A stretch of 38,788 bases of DNA, from NCBI GenBank assembly GCA_021808525.1, contig JAKBBK010000025.1, positions 1 to 38,788 on the forward strand. The letters are read 5' to 3'. The position numbers and the translations under genes are program-made. Shown here piece by piece: positions 19,526 to 28,453 of this stretch (position 1 is the stretch's first letter; each line of letters starts with the position of its first letter). Source of the DNA: Pseudomonadota bacterium (GTDB taxonomy: Bacteria; Pseudomonadota; Gammaproteobacteria; Burkholderiales; Burkholderiaceae_C). The notes under the pieces were generated by a model. It was not told where the DNA came from and ran no database searches. It worked only from the letters and a program-made list of their open reading frames with translations.

Positions 19526-20587
19526 GTGCCGATTTCCCAACGCCTCCAGATCCGCATCACCTGGCTGCTGCTGCTCGCCGCGCTGCTGGCCGCCGGCTGG
19601 CTGCTCGGCGCGGTGCTGATGCCCTTCCTGCTCGCCCTCACCATGGCCTACGCGCTGCATCCCGCGGTGGAGCGCATGGCGCGCTGGCACATTCCCCGGC
19701 TGCTCGGCGCCAGCGTGGCCCTGGTCCTGCTGGCCGTGGCGCTGGTGGCGCTGGGCAGCCTGATCGTGTCGGTGCTCGACACCACGCTGCCGCAGTTGCA
19801 GCGCCAGGTGCCGGGCCTGCTGGGCAAGCTCACCGACTGGCTGGGCGCCGTGGCGGCCCGCATGGGCCTGCAGACCCATTTCGACCTGGCCACCGTGGGC
19901 GCCGCGCTGAGCCGCAGCATCTCGGGCGACCCGCAGCGCTGGGCGATGCAGCTGCTGAGTTCCGCGCGCACCGGGGGCAGCACCCTGCTGAGCCTGCTGG
20001 GCAACGCGGTGCTGGTGCCGGTGCTCACGCTGTACCTGCTGCTGGACTGGCGCGAACTCATGCAGCGCGCCACCAGCCTGGTGCCGCCGCGGCATCGGGA
20101 GCGCCTGGGCGGGCTGCTCAACGAATGCGACGAGGTGCTGGGGCGCTACCTGCGCGGCCAGCTCACGGTGATGCTGCTGCTGGCCGCCTTCTACGCGGTG
20201 GGCCTGAGCCTGGCCGGCTTCCAGCTGGCCGTGCCCATCGGCGTGTTCACCGGGCTGGCGGTGGCCGTGCCCTTCATCGGCTTCGGCATCGGGCTGCTGC
20301 TGGCGCTGCTGGCCGGGGCGCTGCAGTTCCAGAGCTTGTACGCGCTGGGCGCGGTGGCCGTGGTCTACGGCCTCGGCCAGGTGCTGGAAAGCTCGTACCT
20401 GACGCCGCGCCTGCTGGGCCGGCGCATCGGCCTGCACCCGCTGTTCGTGATCTTCCTGCTGCTGGCCTTCGGCGATCTGTTCGGCTTCGTCGGCGTGCTG
20501 CTGGCGCTGCCGGCGGGGGCGCTGATGCTGGTGGTGGCCCGGCACCTGGTGCACGGCTACCGTGCCAGCGCCCTGTACCTGCAGTGA
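19526..20587 (+). CDS. AI-2E family (PerM/TqsA-like) membrane transporter
   Basis: The 353-residue protein has the AI-2E family layout: a hydrophobic pair at the N-terminus (about 12-45), a helix at 60-85, a central soluble segment (about 90-150), then at least four hydrophobic segments to about 345. Family features include [14 protein letters not shown], a [18 protein letters not shown] region and a C-terminal [20 protein letters not shown]. Members are thought to export small molecules or ions; the name AI-2E does not show that autoinducer-2 is the substrate here. The start is GTG 19526. It is the first gene of a rightward run ending with folK. Confidence 0.9.
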   Translation: MPISQRLQIRITWLLLLAALLAAGWLLGAVLMPFLLALTMAYALHPAVERMARWHIPRLLGASVALVLLAVALVALGSLIVSVLDTTLPQLQRQVPGLLGKLTDWLGAVAARMGLQTHFDLATVGAALSRSISGDPQRWAMQLLSSARTGGSTLLSLLGNAVLVPVLTLYLLLDWRELMQRATSLVPPRHRERLGGLLNECDEVLGRYLRGQLTVMLLLAAFYAVGLSLAGFQLAVPIGVFTGLAVAVPFIGFGIGLLLALLAGALQFQSLYALGAVAVVYGLGQVLESSYLTPRLLGRRIGLHPLFVIFLLLAFGDLFGFVGVLLALPAGALMLVVARHLVHGYRASALYLQ

Positions 20588-20597
20588 AGCGCCCGCA

Positions 20598-21365
20598 GTG
20601 AGCCCTTCCTCCCCGCGACCCCCGGCGCGCCAACTCCTGCTGGAACTCCAGTGGAGCGACGAGCCGACCCTGGAGAACTTCGAGCCCGGCGCGAATGCCA
20701 TGGCCCTGCAGGCGCTGCGCGATCTGCTGGCGGGCGAGACCGGAGCCGGGCGGGCGCTGTATCTGTGGGGAGGCGCCGCCAGCGGCAAGACCCACCTGCT
20801 GCGCGCGGCCTGCGCGGCCATGCAGGCGCAGGGCCATGCGGCCTGGCTGCTGGGGCCGCACAGCCTGCCCTCGCACTGGCCTTCGCTGGAACAGCTCGCG
20901 CAGGCCGGGCGCCAGGCCCTGCTGGCGGTGGACGACGTACAGGATTGCAACGACTGGCAACAGGACTGGCTGTTCGGCCTGTACAACGCGGCGCGCCAGA
21001 GCGCCTGCGCCTTCCTGGCCGCGGCCGACCGCGCTCCGGCGGAGCTGACGCTGCGCGAAGACCTGCGCACGCGCATGGCCTGGGGCCTGGGCCTGCGCCT
21101 GCAGCCGCTGGACGACGCGGCCAAGCAACGCGTGCTGGCGCGCATCGCCGCCGCGCACGGCCTGCAGCTGCGCGACGAGCTGAGCCGCTATATTCTGGAT
21201 CACCACGCCCGGGACATGGCCTCGCTGGTGGAGCTGCTGCGCCGGCTCGACGCCTTCGCGCTGCGCCACGGCCGTGCCGCCAGCATTCCGCTGCTCAAGT
21301 CGATGCTGAACGAGACGGCCGCCGATTCCGGGGCCCTGCCGCAGCCTTGCGCGGCCCAACCCTGA
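20598..21365 (+). CDS. hda: DnaA regulatory inactivator Hda
   Basis: Hda binds the loaded sliding clamp and stimulates ATP hydrolysis by DnaA, preventing re-initiation. The 255-residue product is a single DnaA-like AAA+ module: an N-terminal clamp-binding-like QLLLEL (about residues 10-15), Walker A GGAASGKT (about 61-68), Walker [10 protein letters not shown], and the sensor and lid segments around [20 protein letters not shown]. The GTG at 20598, ten bases after the transporter stop, gives the family N-terminus; an ATG further upstream would overlap the transporter. Unlike E. coli Hda, the Walker A here is canonical. Confidence 0.93.
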   Translation: MSPSSPRPPARQLLLELQWSDEPTLENFEPGANAMALQALRDLLAGETGAGRALYLWGGAASGKTHLLRAACAAMQAQGHAAWLLGPHSLPSHWPSLEQLAQAGRQALLAVDDVQDCNDWQQDWLFGLYNAARQSACAFLAAADRAPAELTLREDLRTRMAWGLGLRLQPLDDAAKQRVLARIAAAHGLQLRDELSRYILDHHARDMASLVELLRRLDAFALRHGRAASIPLLKSMLNETAADSGALPQPCAAQP

Positions 21366-21377
21366 TTCCTCGCGCGC

Positions 21378-22055
21378 ATGCCGCACCGCAACCTGGCCCT
21401 GTTCGATCTCGACAACACGCTGCTGCCCTTCGACTCGGACCATGCCTGGGGGGAATTCTGCGTGCGCCTGGGCTGGGTCGACGGCGAACAGCACCGCGCG
21501 GCCAACGACCGCTTCTACGCCGAATACCGCGCCGGCACCCTGGACCTGCCCGCCTACCTGCGCTTCACCCTGGCGCCGCTGGTCGGGCGCTCCCCGCTGG
21601 AACTGGAACGGGCGCATGCGCAGTTCATGGCCGAGGTGGTGCTGCCCCAGCTGCGCCCGCAGGCGCTGGAGCTGGTGCGCAGGCACCAGGCGCAGGGCGA
21701 CCTGTGCGCCATCGTCACCGCGACCAATGATTTCGTCACCGCGCCGATCGCCCGGGCCTTTGGCGTGGAACACCTGATCGCGGTGCAGACCGAGCGTGAC
21801 GCGCTGGGCCGATACACCGGCGGCTGGGTGGGGGTGCCGTCCTTCCGCGAAGGCAAGGTGCAACGCACCACCGACTGGCTGCGCCAGCAGTCGCTGCAAT
21901 GGGCCGACGTGGCCCGTTCGTGGTTCTATTCGGACTCGATCAACGACCGGCCGCTGCTCGAGCACGTCAGCCATCCCGTCGCGGTGCACCCGGACCCGCT
22001 GCTGGCCGAACTGGCAGCGCAGCGCGGCTGGCCCGTCCTGACCCTTTTCCCATGA
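21378..22055 (+). CDS. HAD-superfamily subfamily IB phosphatase (SerB-like)
   Basis: The 225-residue product has the HAD motifs: nucleophile segment LFDLDNTLL (about 8-16), motif II in AIVTATNDFVT, a lysine in FREGKVQR and the late acidic motif YSDSINDRPLLE. The C1-type cap between motif I and II places it in subfamily IB, with phosphoserine phosphatase and some histidinol-phosphate phosphatases. The physiological substrate cannot be decided from sequence. It follows hda by 12 bases, and its stop overlaps the pcnB ATG by four bases, so it is translationally coupled to pcnB. Confidence 0.9.
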   Translation: MPHRNLALFDLDNTLLPFDSDHAWGEFCVRLGWVDGEQHRAANDRFYAEYRAGTLDLPAYLRFTLAPLVGRSPLELERAHAQFMAEVVLPQLRPQALELVRRHQAQGDLCAIVTATNDFVTAPIARAFGVEHLIAVQTERDALGRYTGGWVGVPSFREGKVQRTTDWLRQQSLQWADVARSWFYSDSINDRPLLEHVSHPVAVHPDPLLAELAAQRGWPVLTLFP

Positions 22056-23494
22056 TCCGAAAACTCATCGATCGCCTGTTTTCCTCCAAGAAGTCCGCCG
22101 GCGCGCTGGGCAAGCGGGTCGAGACGCCGGGCGCCAGCCTGGGCATCGACCCCTCGCGTCTGCCCAACTCGGCGCAGACCGTGGTGCGCACCCTGCAGCA
22201 GGCCGGCTTCGAGGCCTACATCGTGGGCGGCGCGGTGCGCGACATGCTGCTGGGGCTCAAGCCCAAGGACTTCGACGTGGCCACCAACGCCACGCCGGAA
22301 CAGGTCAAGCCGCTGTTCCGCCGCGCCCTGCTCATCGGGCGGCGATTCCGCATCGTGCACGTGCTGTTCGGGCGCGAGGTCATCGAGGTGTCGACCTTCC
22401 GCGCCAGTCCGGACAGCGCCGCCGCCGCGGTCGAGGGCGACGAGCGCGACACCCACAAGCTGGCCGGGCGCCATCACGCGGTGGACACCAGCGGCCGCGT
22501 GCTGCGCGACAACGTCTGGGGCAGCCAGGACGAGGACGCCGCGCGGCGCGACTTCACGGTCAACGCCCTGTACTACGACCCCTCCCGGGACCTGGTGGTC
22601 GACTACCACCATGGGCTGCGTGACCTGAAGGCACGCACCCTGCGCATGATCGGCGAACCCTCGCGACGCTATCGCGAGGATCCGGTGCGCCTGCTGCGCG
22701 TCGCGCGCTTCGCCGCCAAGCTGGGTTTCGAGATCGCGCCGGGCACCCTGCACCCGATCGCCTCGCACGCCGAGCTGCTGCGCAACGTCCCGTCGGCGCG
22801 CCTGTTCGACGAGACCATCAAGCTGCTGCAGACCGGCCATGCGCTGGCTTCGCTGGACAACCTGCGGCGCCTGGGCCTGCACAAGGGCCTGCTGCCCCTG
22901 ATCGACCTGGCGCTGAGCCAGCCTCGGGGCGAGGCCTTCGTGATGGCCGCGCTGGGCGACACCGACGCGCGCATCGCCAGCGGCAAGACGGCCAGCCCGG
23001 CCTTCCTGTTCGCCTGCCTGCTGTGGCCGCAGGTGGGCCAGCGCTGGGCCCAGCTGCAGGTCGAGGGCGTGCCGCTGATCGCCGCGCTGGACCAGGCCGC
23101 CGACGAGGTGCTGGCGGCCCAGGCCGAGCGCCTGGCCATCCAGCGGCGCATCAGCGTGGACATGCGCGAGATCTGGGCCCTGCAGCCGCGCCTGGCGCGG
23201 CGCAGCTCGCGCTATGCCTACGGCGCGCTCGAGCACCCGCGCTTTCGCGCCGGCTTCGATTTCCTGCTGCTGCGCGCGCGCACCGGCGAGGCGCCCCCCG
23301 AGCTGGCCCAGTGGTGGCAGGATTTCCAGGACGCCGATGAGGCGGCACGCGCCGAGCTGCTGGAGCAGGCGGCCCGAGGAACGCCCGAACCCGCCGCGAA
23401 AAAACGCCGCCGTCGCCGGCGCAAACCCTCCGCGGGCGGCGCCGATGGCGCGGGCTCCGAGGGGCCGGGCGACGCGGCCGCGCCGCAGGATTGA
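22052..23494 (+). CDS. pcnB: Poly(A) polymerase I
   Basis: PcnB adds poly(A) tails that promote RNA decay. The 480-residue product has the nucleotidyltransferase signature YIVGGAVRDMLLGLKPKDFD (about 60-79, with the two metal-binding Asp), RRDFTVNALYYDP (about 167-179) and YREDPVRLLRVARFAAKLGFE. A long lysine/arginine-rich C-terminal tail (AKKRRRRRRKPSAGG) and the overall length argue for poly(A) polymerase rather than a CCA-adding enzyme. It begins in an ATGA overlap with the upstream HAD gene. The folK frame starts around its stop codon. Confidence 0.95.
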   Translation: MIRKLIDRLFSSKKSAGALGKRVETPGASLGIDPSRLPNSAQTVVRTLQQAGFEAYIVGGAVRDMLLGLKPKDFDVATNATPEQVKPLFRRALLIGRRFRIVHVLFGREVIEVSTFRASPDSAAAAVEGDERDTHKLAGRHHAVDTSGRVLRDNVWGSQDEDAARRDFTVNALYYDPSRDLVVDYHHGLRDLKARTLRMIGEPSRRYREDPVRLLRVARFAAKLGFEIAPGTLHPIASHAELLRNVPSARLFDETIKLLQTGHALASLDNLRRLGLHKGLLPLIDLALSQPRGEAFVMAALGDTDARIASGKTASPAFLFACLLWPQVGQRWAQLQVEGVPLIAALDQAADEVLAAQAERLAIQRRISVDMREIWALQPRLARRSSRYAYGALEHPRFRAGFDFLLLRARTGEAPPELAQWWQDFQDADEAARAELLEQAARGTPEPAAKKRRRRRRKPSAGGADGAGSEGPGDAAAPQD

Positions 23495-23511
23495 CGGCGG
23501 GGTCGCCCGCA

Positions 23512-23543
23512 GCACGCGATGTACCCGCGGCACGCGATGTACC
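23512..23543 (+). repeat. Short in-frame direct repeat between pcnB and folK
   Basis: GCACGCGATGTACC occurs at 23512-23525 and again at 23530-23543, an 18-base period (six codons). In the folK frame it would encode two copies of ARDVPA if a TTG at 23491 were the start. It may be simple slippage in the non-coding gap between pcnB and folK. Confidence 0.7.
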
Positions 23544-23571
23544 GGCAGCGCCCCAGGCACCCGCGGCGGCC

Positions 23572-24105
23572 ATGACGCCGGCACAGGCAAGGGCGCCTGC
23601 CGGCCCGACCCGGGCGCTGGTCGGCCTGGGCGCCAACCTGGGCGACGCCCGGGCCACGCTGCGCGCCGCGCTGCGCGAACTGGGCGCCTGCCCCGGCTGC
23701 GCCCTGCTAGGCTGCTCGGGCCTGTGGAGCAGCGCCCCGGTCGATGCCGAGGGCCCCGATTTTCACAATGCGGTGGCCGAATTGCGCTGCGACTGCGAGC
23801 CCCTGGAGCTGCTGCGGCAGCTGCAGCGCATCGAGCAGCGCCACGGGCGCCTGCGTCCCGACGGCGTGCGCAACGCACCGCGCACCCTGGACCTGGACCT
23901 GCTGTGCTTCGGCGAACTGCGGCTGCACAGCCCCGAGCTCAGCCTGCCGCACCCGCGCATGCACCTGCGCGCCTTCGTGCTCGCGCCGCTGGCCGAGCTG
24001 TACCCGCACTGGCGCCTGCCCGATGGCGAGCCCATCGCCCAGGCCCTGCGCCGCCTGGAGTGCGGCGGCCAGCGCCTGCGACGCGTCGGATCCCTGGATC
24101 CCTAG
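23572..24105 (+). CDS. folK: 6-hydroxymethyl-7,8-dihydropterin pyrophosphokinase (HPPK)
   Basis: FolK transfers pyrophosphate from ATP to 6-hydroxymethyl-dihydropterin in folate synthesis. The 177-residue product shows GLGANLGD near the N-terminus, FHNAVAEL, RTLDLDLLCFGE with the catalytic acidic residues (about 110-121) and LPHPRMHLRAFVLAPLAEL. ATG 23572 gives a normal-length enzyme. A TTG at 23491 overlapping the pcnB stop would add 27 low-complexity residues made partly of a duplicated ARDVPA unit, and is less likely. folK directly after pcnB is a standard proteobacterial order. Confidence 0.94.
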   Translation: MTPAQARAPAGPTRALVGLGANLGDARATLRAALRELGACPGCALLGCSGLWSSAPVDAEGPDFHNAVAELRCDCEPLELLRQLQRIEQRHGRLRPDGVRNAPRTLDLDLLCFGELRLHSPELSLPHPRMHLRAFVLAPLAELYPHWRLPDGEPIAQALRRLECGGQRLRRVGSLDP

Positions 24106-24168
24106 CAGGCTGGAAGGGTCCTTGCGGCCGGTGCGGCACAAAAACCGGGAGTCGCGCCGGCTTGGGGC

Positions 24169-24174
24169 TATAAT
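24169..24174 (+). promoter_or_regulatory. Probable -10 of the rpsP operon promoter
   Basis: A perfect TATAAT lies 170 bases before the rpsP ATG, in the AT-richest part of the gap after folK. The -35 region 17 bases upstream is not recognisable. The resulting leader is long and contains a tandem GTCGATCAC (24243-24251 and 24252-24259, last base differing) and a hairpin, TCGATCACG (24252-24260) with CGTGTCGA (24266-24273), which might serve control of the ribosomal operon. Confidence 0.5.
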
Positions 24175-24344
24175 GAAATGTTTCCCGGCGAGCTGGCCTG
24201 TACGCAAGCCTGAGTGTGCATGTGTGTTCATGCGCGCCCATGTCGATCACGTCGATCACGTTGAGCGTGTCGAGCAGGCGAACCCGGCCGGGGCCACCGA
24301 TTTCTCGCAGCAATCGATTCGAAGCAATCGCAGGAATTCCGATC

Positions 24345-24620
24345 ATGGTCGTCATTCGTCTGTCCCGCGCCGGCGCCAAGGGCCGCCCGTTCTACCACAT
24401 CGTCGCCACCGACTCGCGCAATCGCCGCGACGGTCGCTACATCGAGCGACTGGGCTTCTACAACCCGGTGGCCCGCGGCCAGGAAGAAGGCCTGCGCCTG
24501 TCGCTGGAGCGCCTGCAGTACTGGACCGGCGTCGGCGCCCAGCTGTCCGACACCGTGCAGCGCCTGGTCAAGCAACAGGCCAAGCAACCGGCCCAGCAAG
24601 CGGCCGCCGCCGCGGCCTGA
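24345..24620 (+). CDS. rpsP: 30S ribosomal protein S16
   Basis: The 91-residue product begins [19 protein letters not shown] and continues with [22 protein letters not shown], diagnostic of S16, a primary 16S rRNA binder. The C-terminus is an Ala/Gln/Lys-rich tail. ATG 24345 is preceded by AGGA at a good distance; an in-frame ATG at 24216 would add 43 non-S16-like residues. It is the first gene of rpsP-rimM-trmD-rplS, linking ribosome assembly and tRNA modification; its stop overlaps the possible rimM start. Confidence 0.98.
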   Translation: MVVIRLSRAGAKGRPFYHIVATDSRNRRDGRYIERLGFYNPVARGQEEGLRLSLERLQYWTGVGAQLSDTVQRLVKQQAKQPAQQAAAAAA

Positions 24621-25309
24621 TGCCCGGCTCGACGCGGCCGCGCCCTGGCGCGGCCGTGCCAGGCGCGATGAGCCCCGTCCCGCGCAAGACCTCCCCGACG
24701 GCCCCTGCCGCCGCGGCCCTCCCCGGCGAGCCGGGCGTGGCGCCCACGGGGCCCTGGCCGGAGGGCTTGATCGAGGTGGGCCACGTGCTGGACGCCTGGG
24801 GCACCCGTGGCTGGATCAAGGTCGCGCCCGACGCGACCGAGCCGGCCGCACTGCTCAAGGCTCCCACCTGGTGGCTGCAGCCCCCCCCGCTGCGCGGCAG
24901 CGCGCGGCGCCTGGAACTGCCGCGGCGCCTGGCGCGCCGACATGGCCAGAGCGTGGTGGCGCTGCTCGAGGGAGTTGCCGGGCGCGACCAGGCCGAGGCC
25001 CTCAGGGGATGGAGCATCCACCTGCGGCGTGAGGACTTTCCCCCTCCCGCGGCGGACGAGTTCTACTGGGTCGACCTGATCGGCTGCGAGGTGAGCAATC
25101 GCGAAGGCGTGGCCCTGGGCCATGTGCTCGGGCTGCTCGACAGCGGCGCGCAATCGGTGCTGCGCCTGCGGCGCCCGCCATCGCAGGCATCCGACCCTTC
25201 CCCCACGCAAGGCGGGGAACGCCTGATCCCCTTCGTCGACGCCTACATCGTCTCGGTCGACCTGCAGGCCCGGCGCATCGTCGCCGACTGGCAGCCGGAC
25301 TACGACTGA
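24620..25309 (+). CDS. rimM: 16S rRNA processing protein RimM
   Basis: RimM helps mature the 30S head domain by binding S19. The core starts at [20 protein letters not shown], contains [20 protein letters not shown] and the PRC-barrel segment [12 protein letters not shown], and ends with [23 protein letters not shown], all family-typical. ATG 24620 overlaps the rpsP TGA by one base, which suggests coupling and gives 229 residues. An in-frame ATG at 24668 has a better upstream AGG and gives 213 residues, nearer the usual size, so the first 16 residues are doubtful. The Pro/Ala-rich N-terminus is unlikely to be part of the fold. Confidence 0.93.
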   Translation: MPGSTRPRPGAAVPGAMSPVPRKTSPTAPAAAALPGEPGVAPTGPWPEGLIEVGHVLDAWGTRGWIKVAPDATEPAALLKAPTWWLQPPPLRGSARRLELPRRLARRHGQSVVALLEGVAGRDQAEALRGWSIHLRREDFPPPAADEFYWVDLIGCEVSNREGVALGHVLGLLDSGAQSVLRLRRPPSQASDPSPTQGGERLIPFVDAYIVSVDLQARRIVADWQPDYD

Positions 25310-25318
25310 GCCGGGTCG

Positions 25319-26113
25319 ATGCCGCGCTTCGACGTCCTCACGCTGTTCGCCGGCTATTTCGAGCCGCTGCGCAGCCAGGGAATCTGCCGCCGCGCCTTCG
25401 ACAGCGGCGCGCTGCAACTGCACACCTGGAATCCGCGCGACCATGCCAGCGGCGCGCATCGCAGCGTGGACGACCGCCCCTACGGTGGCGGCCCGGGCAT
25501 GGTGATGCTGGCCGAACCGCTGCTGGGAGCGCTGCGTGCCGCGCAGTCCGCGCGCGCAGGCGCCGGGCTGGCGGCGGCCCCCGTGCTGTTGTTCAGCCCC
25601 GCCGGACGCGTGCTGCGCCAGCCCGAGGTGCAGCGCCTGGCGGACTCCGAGGGCGCCGTGCTGGTGTGCGGACGCTACGAAGGCGTCGACCAGCGCTTCA
25701 TCGACCGCTACGTGGACGAGGAGGTCAGCCTGGGCGATTTCGTGCTTTCCGGCGGAGAGATCCCGGCCATGGCCCTGCTGGACGCGGTGGCCCGGCTGCT
25801 GCCCGGCGTGCTGGGCGACGAACTCTCGGCGCAACAGGACAGTTTCTCCGACGGGCTGCTGGATTGCCCCCACTACACCCGCCCGCCGGTGTTCGAGACC
25901 AGCGAGGTGCCGCAGGTGCTGCTGGGTGGCGACCATGCGCGCATCGCGCGCTGGCGCCGCGACCGCATGCTCGAGCTGAGCTGGCTGCGGCGCCCCGAGC
26001 TGGTGCTGGAACTCGAGCGCGCGGGGCGCCTGGACCGTCAGGACCTGCGCATGCTGGCCCTGTTGCGGGCGCGGGACGCCGAGCAGGCCGGATCGGCGCC
26101 CGAGCGGGACTGA
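25319..26113 (+). CDS. trmD: tRNA (guanine37-N1)-methyltransferase TrmD
   Basis: TrmD methylates G37 of several tRNAs using S-adenosylmethionine, preventing +1 frameshifts. The 264-residue SPOUT enzyme starts [17 protein letters not shown] and has [12 protein letters not shown], the knot region [15 protein letters not shown] and [12 protein letters not shown], then the flexible active-site segment [17 protein letters not shown] containing the catalytic Asp. It follows rimM by nine bases and precedes rplS in the same operon. Confidence 0.98.
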   Translation: MPRFDVLTLFAGYFEPLRSQGICRRAFDSGALQLHTWNPRDHASGAHRSVDDRPYGGGPGMVMLAEPLLGALRAAQSARAGAGLAAAPVLLFSPAGRVLRQPEVQRLADSEGAVLVCGRYEGVDQRFIDRYVDEEVSLGDFVLSGGEIPAMALLDAVARLLPGVLGDELSAQQDSFSDGLLDCPHYTRPPVFETSEVPQVLLGGDHARIARWRRDRMLELSWLRRPELVLELERAGRLDRQDLRMLALLRARDAEQAGSAPERD

Positions 26114-26138
26114 ACGGCCCGGCCCTGCCGGCCTGGGG

Positions 26139-26144
26139 TATACT
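26139..26144 (+). promoter_or_regulatory. Candidate -10 for an internal rplS promoter
   Basis: TATACT lies 119 bases before the rplS ATG, in the gap after trmD, followed by a T-run. No clear -35 is present. It suggests that rplS may be transcribed from its own promoter in addition to operon read-through. Confidence 0.35.
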
Positions 26145-26262
26145 TGAGCGTTTTTCGCGATCCTCTGCCCGGCACAACAACCCGCGGGCTGCGCGCGGCA
26201 TGCGCCCTGCGCTTTGCCCCGACACCCATTCCCAGCGCGGCGCAAGATCCCAGGAGCCTTTC

Positions 26263-26628
26263 ATGAGCACCCATCTGATCCAGCAACTCGAGCAGGAAGA
26301 AATCCAGCGCCTGACCCAGGGCAAGGAGATCCCGGCTTTCGCCCCCGGCGACACCGTGGTGGTCAACGTCAACGTGGTCGAAGGCTCGCGCAAGCGCGCG
26401 CAGGCCTACGAAGGCGTGGTGATCGCCCGCAGCAACCGCGGCCTGAACTCCAGCTTCATCGTGCGCAAGATCTCCTCCGGCGAGGGCGTCGAGCGTACCT
26501 TCCAGCTGTACTCGCCGATGATCGCCTCCATTCAGGTCAAGCGCCGCGGCGACGTGCGCCGCGCCAAGCTGTACTACCTGCGCGGCCGCACCGGCAAGTC
26601 GGCCCGCATCAAGGAAAAGCTGGCCTGA
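26263..26628 (+). CDS. rplS: 50S ribosomal protein L19
   Basis: The 121-residue product starts [14 protein letters not shown] and continues with [56 protein letters not shown] and [18 protein letters not shown], all diagnostic of L19, which sits at the subunit interface of the ribosome. A good ribosome site (CAGGAG) precedes ATG 26263. It is the last gene of the rpsP operon and is followed by an intrinsic terminator. Confidence 0.98.
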   Translation: MSTHLIQQLEQEEIQRLTQGKEIPAFAPGDTVVVNVNVVEGSRKRAQAYEGVVIARSNRGLNSSFIVRKISSGEGVERTFQLYSPMIASIQVKRRGDVRRAKLYYLRGRTGKSARIKEKLA

Positions 26629-26668
26629 TCATCGCCGCGACGATGCCCCCGGCATCCCGCCCGATGCG

Positions 26669-26699
26669 CAGCCGACCCGAGGGTCGGCTGTTTGCTTTT
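26669..26699 (+). terminator. Intrinsic terminator after rplS
   Basis: CAGCCGACC and GGTCGGCTG form a perfect 9-bp stem around CGAG (26669-26690), followed by TTTGCTTTT. It lies 41 bases after the rplS stop and only 12 bases before the ATG of the Nudix gene, so that gene is likely expressed from read-through or from a promoter not recognised here. Confidence 0.85.
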
Positions 26700-26710
26700 G
26701 GGTGTGCCCC

Positions 26711-27472
26711 ATGAGCCTGCCCACGATTCCTTCCACGAGCGCCCCGCCCCCCCTGCCCACGGCCCAGGCCGAGCAGGCCCCGGTGCTGGAGCGCCACGGG
26801 CATCTGCCCGCGGTGCCGGCGCATCGCCTGCGGGCCGAGGCGCTGCGCGAGACCTTCGCGCGCTGGCACGGCCTCGGCGCGCCGGACTGGCTGCCCGAGC
26901 GCGCGGGCGACCTGGCCACCCCCGAGCGCCTCGCCACCCGCCAGGCCTCGGTGCTGGTGCCCCTGGTGGCGCGCGAGCAGGGCCTGCAACTGCTGCTCAC
27001 CCGGCGCGACGCGCGCCTGTCCGTGCATGCCGGGCAGATCAGCTTTCCCGGCGGCGGGCGCGACCCCGGTGACCGCGACGCCGTGCACACCGCGCTGCGC
27101 GAGGCCGAGGAGGAGATCGGCCTGGACCCCGCGCTGGTGGAGGTGCTGGGCTGCATGCCGATCTACACCACCGTCACGGGCTTCGCGGTGACCCCGGTGG
27201 TGGCGCTGGTCGACCCGCGCGCCCGCTGGCGCCTGCAGCAAAGCGAGGTCGCCGAGGTGTTCGAGGTCCCGCTGGAATTCCTCATGAACCCCGCGCACCA
27301 CGAGCTGCGCGGCTGGGATCTGCCACAGGACGGGAAGGGCGCCGCGGGCACGGCCTTGCAGCGGCGGGTGTTCTACGCCATGCCCTGGCACGACGAGCGC
27401 GGCGGCCACCAGTACTTCATCTGGGGCGCCACCGCCGCCATGATCCGAAACCTGTACCGGCTGATCGCTTAG
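26711..27472 (+). CDS. CoA pyrophosphatase-type Nudix hydrolase
   Basis: The 253-residue product has the CoA-Nudix (UPF0035) signature LLTRRDARLSVHAGQISFPGG followed by the Nudix box ending REAEEEIGL (around residues 110-145). One Nudix-box position usually Glu is Arg, as also occurs in E. coli NudL, while the metal-binding REAEEE core is intact. Such enzymes split CoA or related dinucleotides into 4'-phosphopantetheine and 3',5'-ADP. The first 60 or so residues are a less conserved extension. ATG 26711 is used; a GTG at 26702 in frame is possible. The CobD/CbiB-like gene follows after nine bases. Confidence 0.88.
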   Translation: MSLPTIPSTSAPPPLPTAQAEQAPVLERHGHLPAVPAHRLRAEALRETFARWHGLGAPDWLPERAGDLATPERLATRQASVLVPLVAREQGLQLLLTRRDARLSVHAGQISFPGGGRDPGDRDAVHTALREAEEEIGLDPALVEVLGCMPIYTTVTGFAVTPVVALVDPRARWRLQQSEVAEVFEVPLEFLMNPAHHELRGWDLPQDGKGAAGTALQRRVFYAMPWHDERGGHQYFIWGATAAMIRNLYRLIA

Positions 27473-27481
27473 CATGCGCAC

Positions 27482-28453
27482 ATGGCGTTCTTCTCCGTCC
27501 TGCTTTCGTTGCTGCTGGAACAGGTCAAGCCCCTCGGGCGCCTGAGCCTGGTCTATACCCTGCGCACCTGGGTCGCCGACTTCGCGTCGCGCAATTTCGA
27601 CGCCGGCGAGCGCCGCCACGGCCTGGCCGCCTGGTTCATCGCCGTGGTGCTGCCGGCCCTGCTCACCCTGGGGGTGTACTGGGCCGCGCTGCGCGTGAAC
27701 GTGCTGCTGGCCTTCGCGTGGAACGTGGCGGTGCTGTACTTCACGCTGGGTTTTCGGCAGTTCTCCCACTACTTCACCGACATCAGCGATGCGCTCAACC
27801 GCGGCGACGTACCCGGCGCGCGGGCCATCCTGCGCCAGTGGAAATCCCTGGACACGCTGGAGATGTCGGCCGACGACGTGGTCCAGCAGACCATCGAGCA
27901 TGCGCTGGTGGCCGCGCAGCGCTACGTGCTGGGCGTGTTCTTCTGGTTCCTGCTTCCGCTGGGCCCGGCCGGCGCGGTGCTCTACCGCATGGCCGAATTC
28001 ACCGCCGGCAAGTGGAACTCCAGCGGCTCCGAGGCCAGCCCCTGGCTGCGCGAGTTCGCCAGCCGCGCCTTTTTCGTGCTCGACTGGCTGCCGGCGCGCC
28101 TGACCGCGGTGGGCTATGCCGTGGTGGGCAATTTCGAGGAAGCCGCCGACATGTGGCGCAACTACGCGCGGCTGTGGCCCGACGGCAATACCGGCGCCAT
28201 GCTGGCGTCGGCGGCGGGCGCGGTGGGCATCCGCCTGGGCGCCACCGCCAACCCCGTGCCCCCCGAGGGCCCGGAGCCGGGCGAACATACCTGGGGCGAG
28301 GCCATCGACGCCGAACCCCTGATGGCTCCGCAGATGCCCGGCGCCGTGCCCCAGCCGGGGCATCTGCGCAGCGTGGTCGGTCTGGTGTGGCGCTCGGTGC
28401 TGCTGTGGATGCTGCTGCTGGCCGTCGTCACCATCACCATGTGGGTGTCCTGA
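27482..28453 (+). CDS. CobD/CbiB-like membrane protein
   Basis: The 323-residue protein resembles the CobD/CbiB superfamily (adenosylcobinamide-phosphate synthase and its AmpE-like relatives). Hydrophobic segments are visible at about 47-65, 70-90, 155-175 and 300-322. In true CobD enzymes I would expect a GRDT motif and an ENTSDG segment; the matching positions here read QWKSLDT and IEHALVAAQRYVLG, so cobalamin synthesis is doubtful. No other cobalamin gene is nearby. It follows the CoA-Nudix gene by nine bases, a pairing seen in Burkholderiales, and converges with htpG. Its true role is unknown. Confidence 0.82.
   Translation: MAFFSVLLSLLLEQVKPLGRLSLVYTLRTWVADFASRNFDAGERRHGLAAWFIAVVLPALLTLGVYWAALRVNVLLAFAWNVAVLYFTLGFRQFSHYFTDISDALNRGDVPGARAILRQWKSLDTLEMSADDVVQQTIEHALVAAQRYVLGVFFWFLLPLGPAGAVLYRMAEFTAGKWNSSGSEASPWLREFASRAFFVLDWLPARLTAVGYAVVGNFEEAADMWRNYARLWPDGNTGAMLASAAGAVGIRLGATANPVPPEGPEPGEHTWGEAIDAEPLMAPQMPGAVPQPGHLRSVVGLVWRSVLLWMLLLAVVTITMWVS

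Noticed and set aside
20274-21989. A 571-codon minus-strand frame opposite the AI-2E gene, hda and the HAD gene
   Set aside because: Shadow of three motif-bearing genes on the plus strand.
23491-23571. An upstream TTG start for folK overlapping the pcnB stop
   Set aside because: It would add 27 low-complexity residues built partly from a duplicated six-codon unit, while ATG 23572 gives a normal-length HPPK.
24216-24344. An N-terminally extended S16 from ATG 24216
   Set aside because: S16 is highly conserved and starts at the [10 protein letters not shown] segment; the extension lies in the operon leader.
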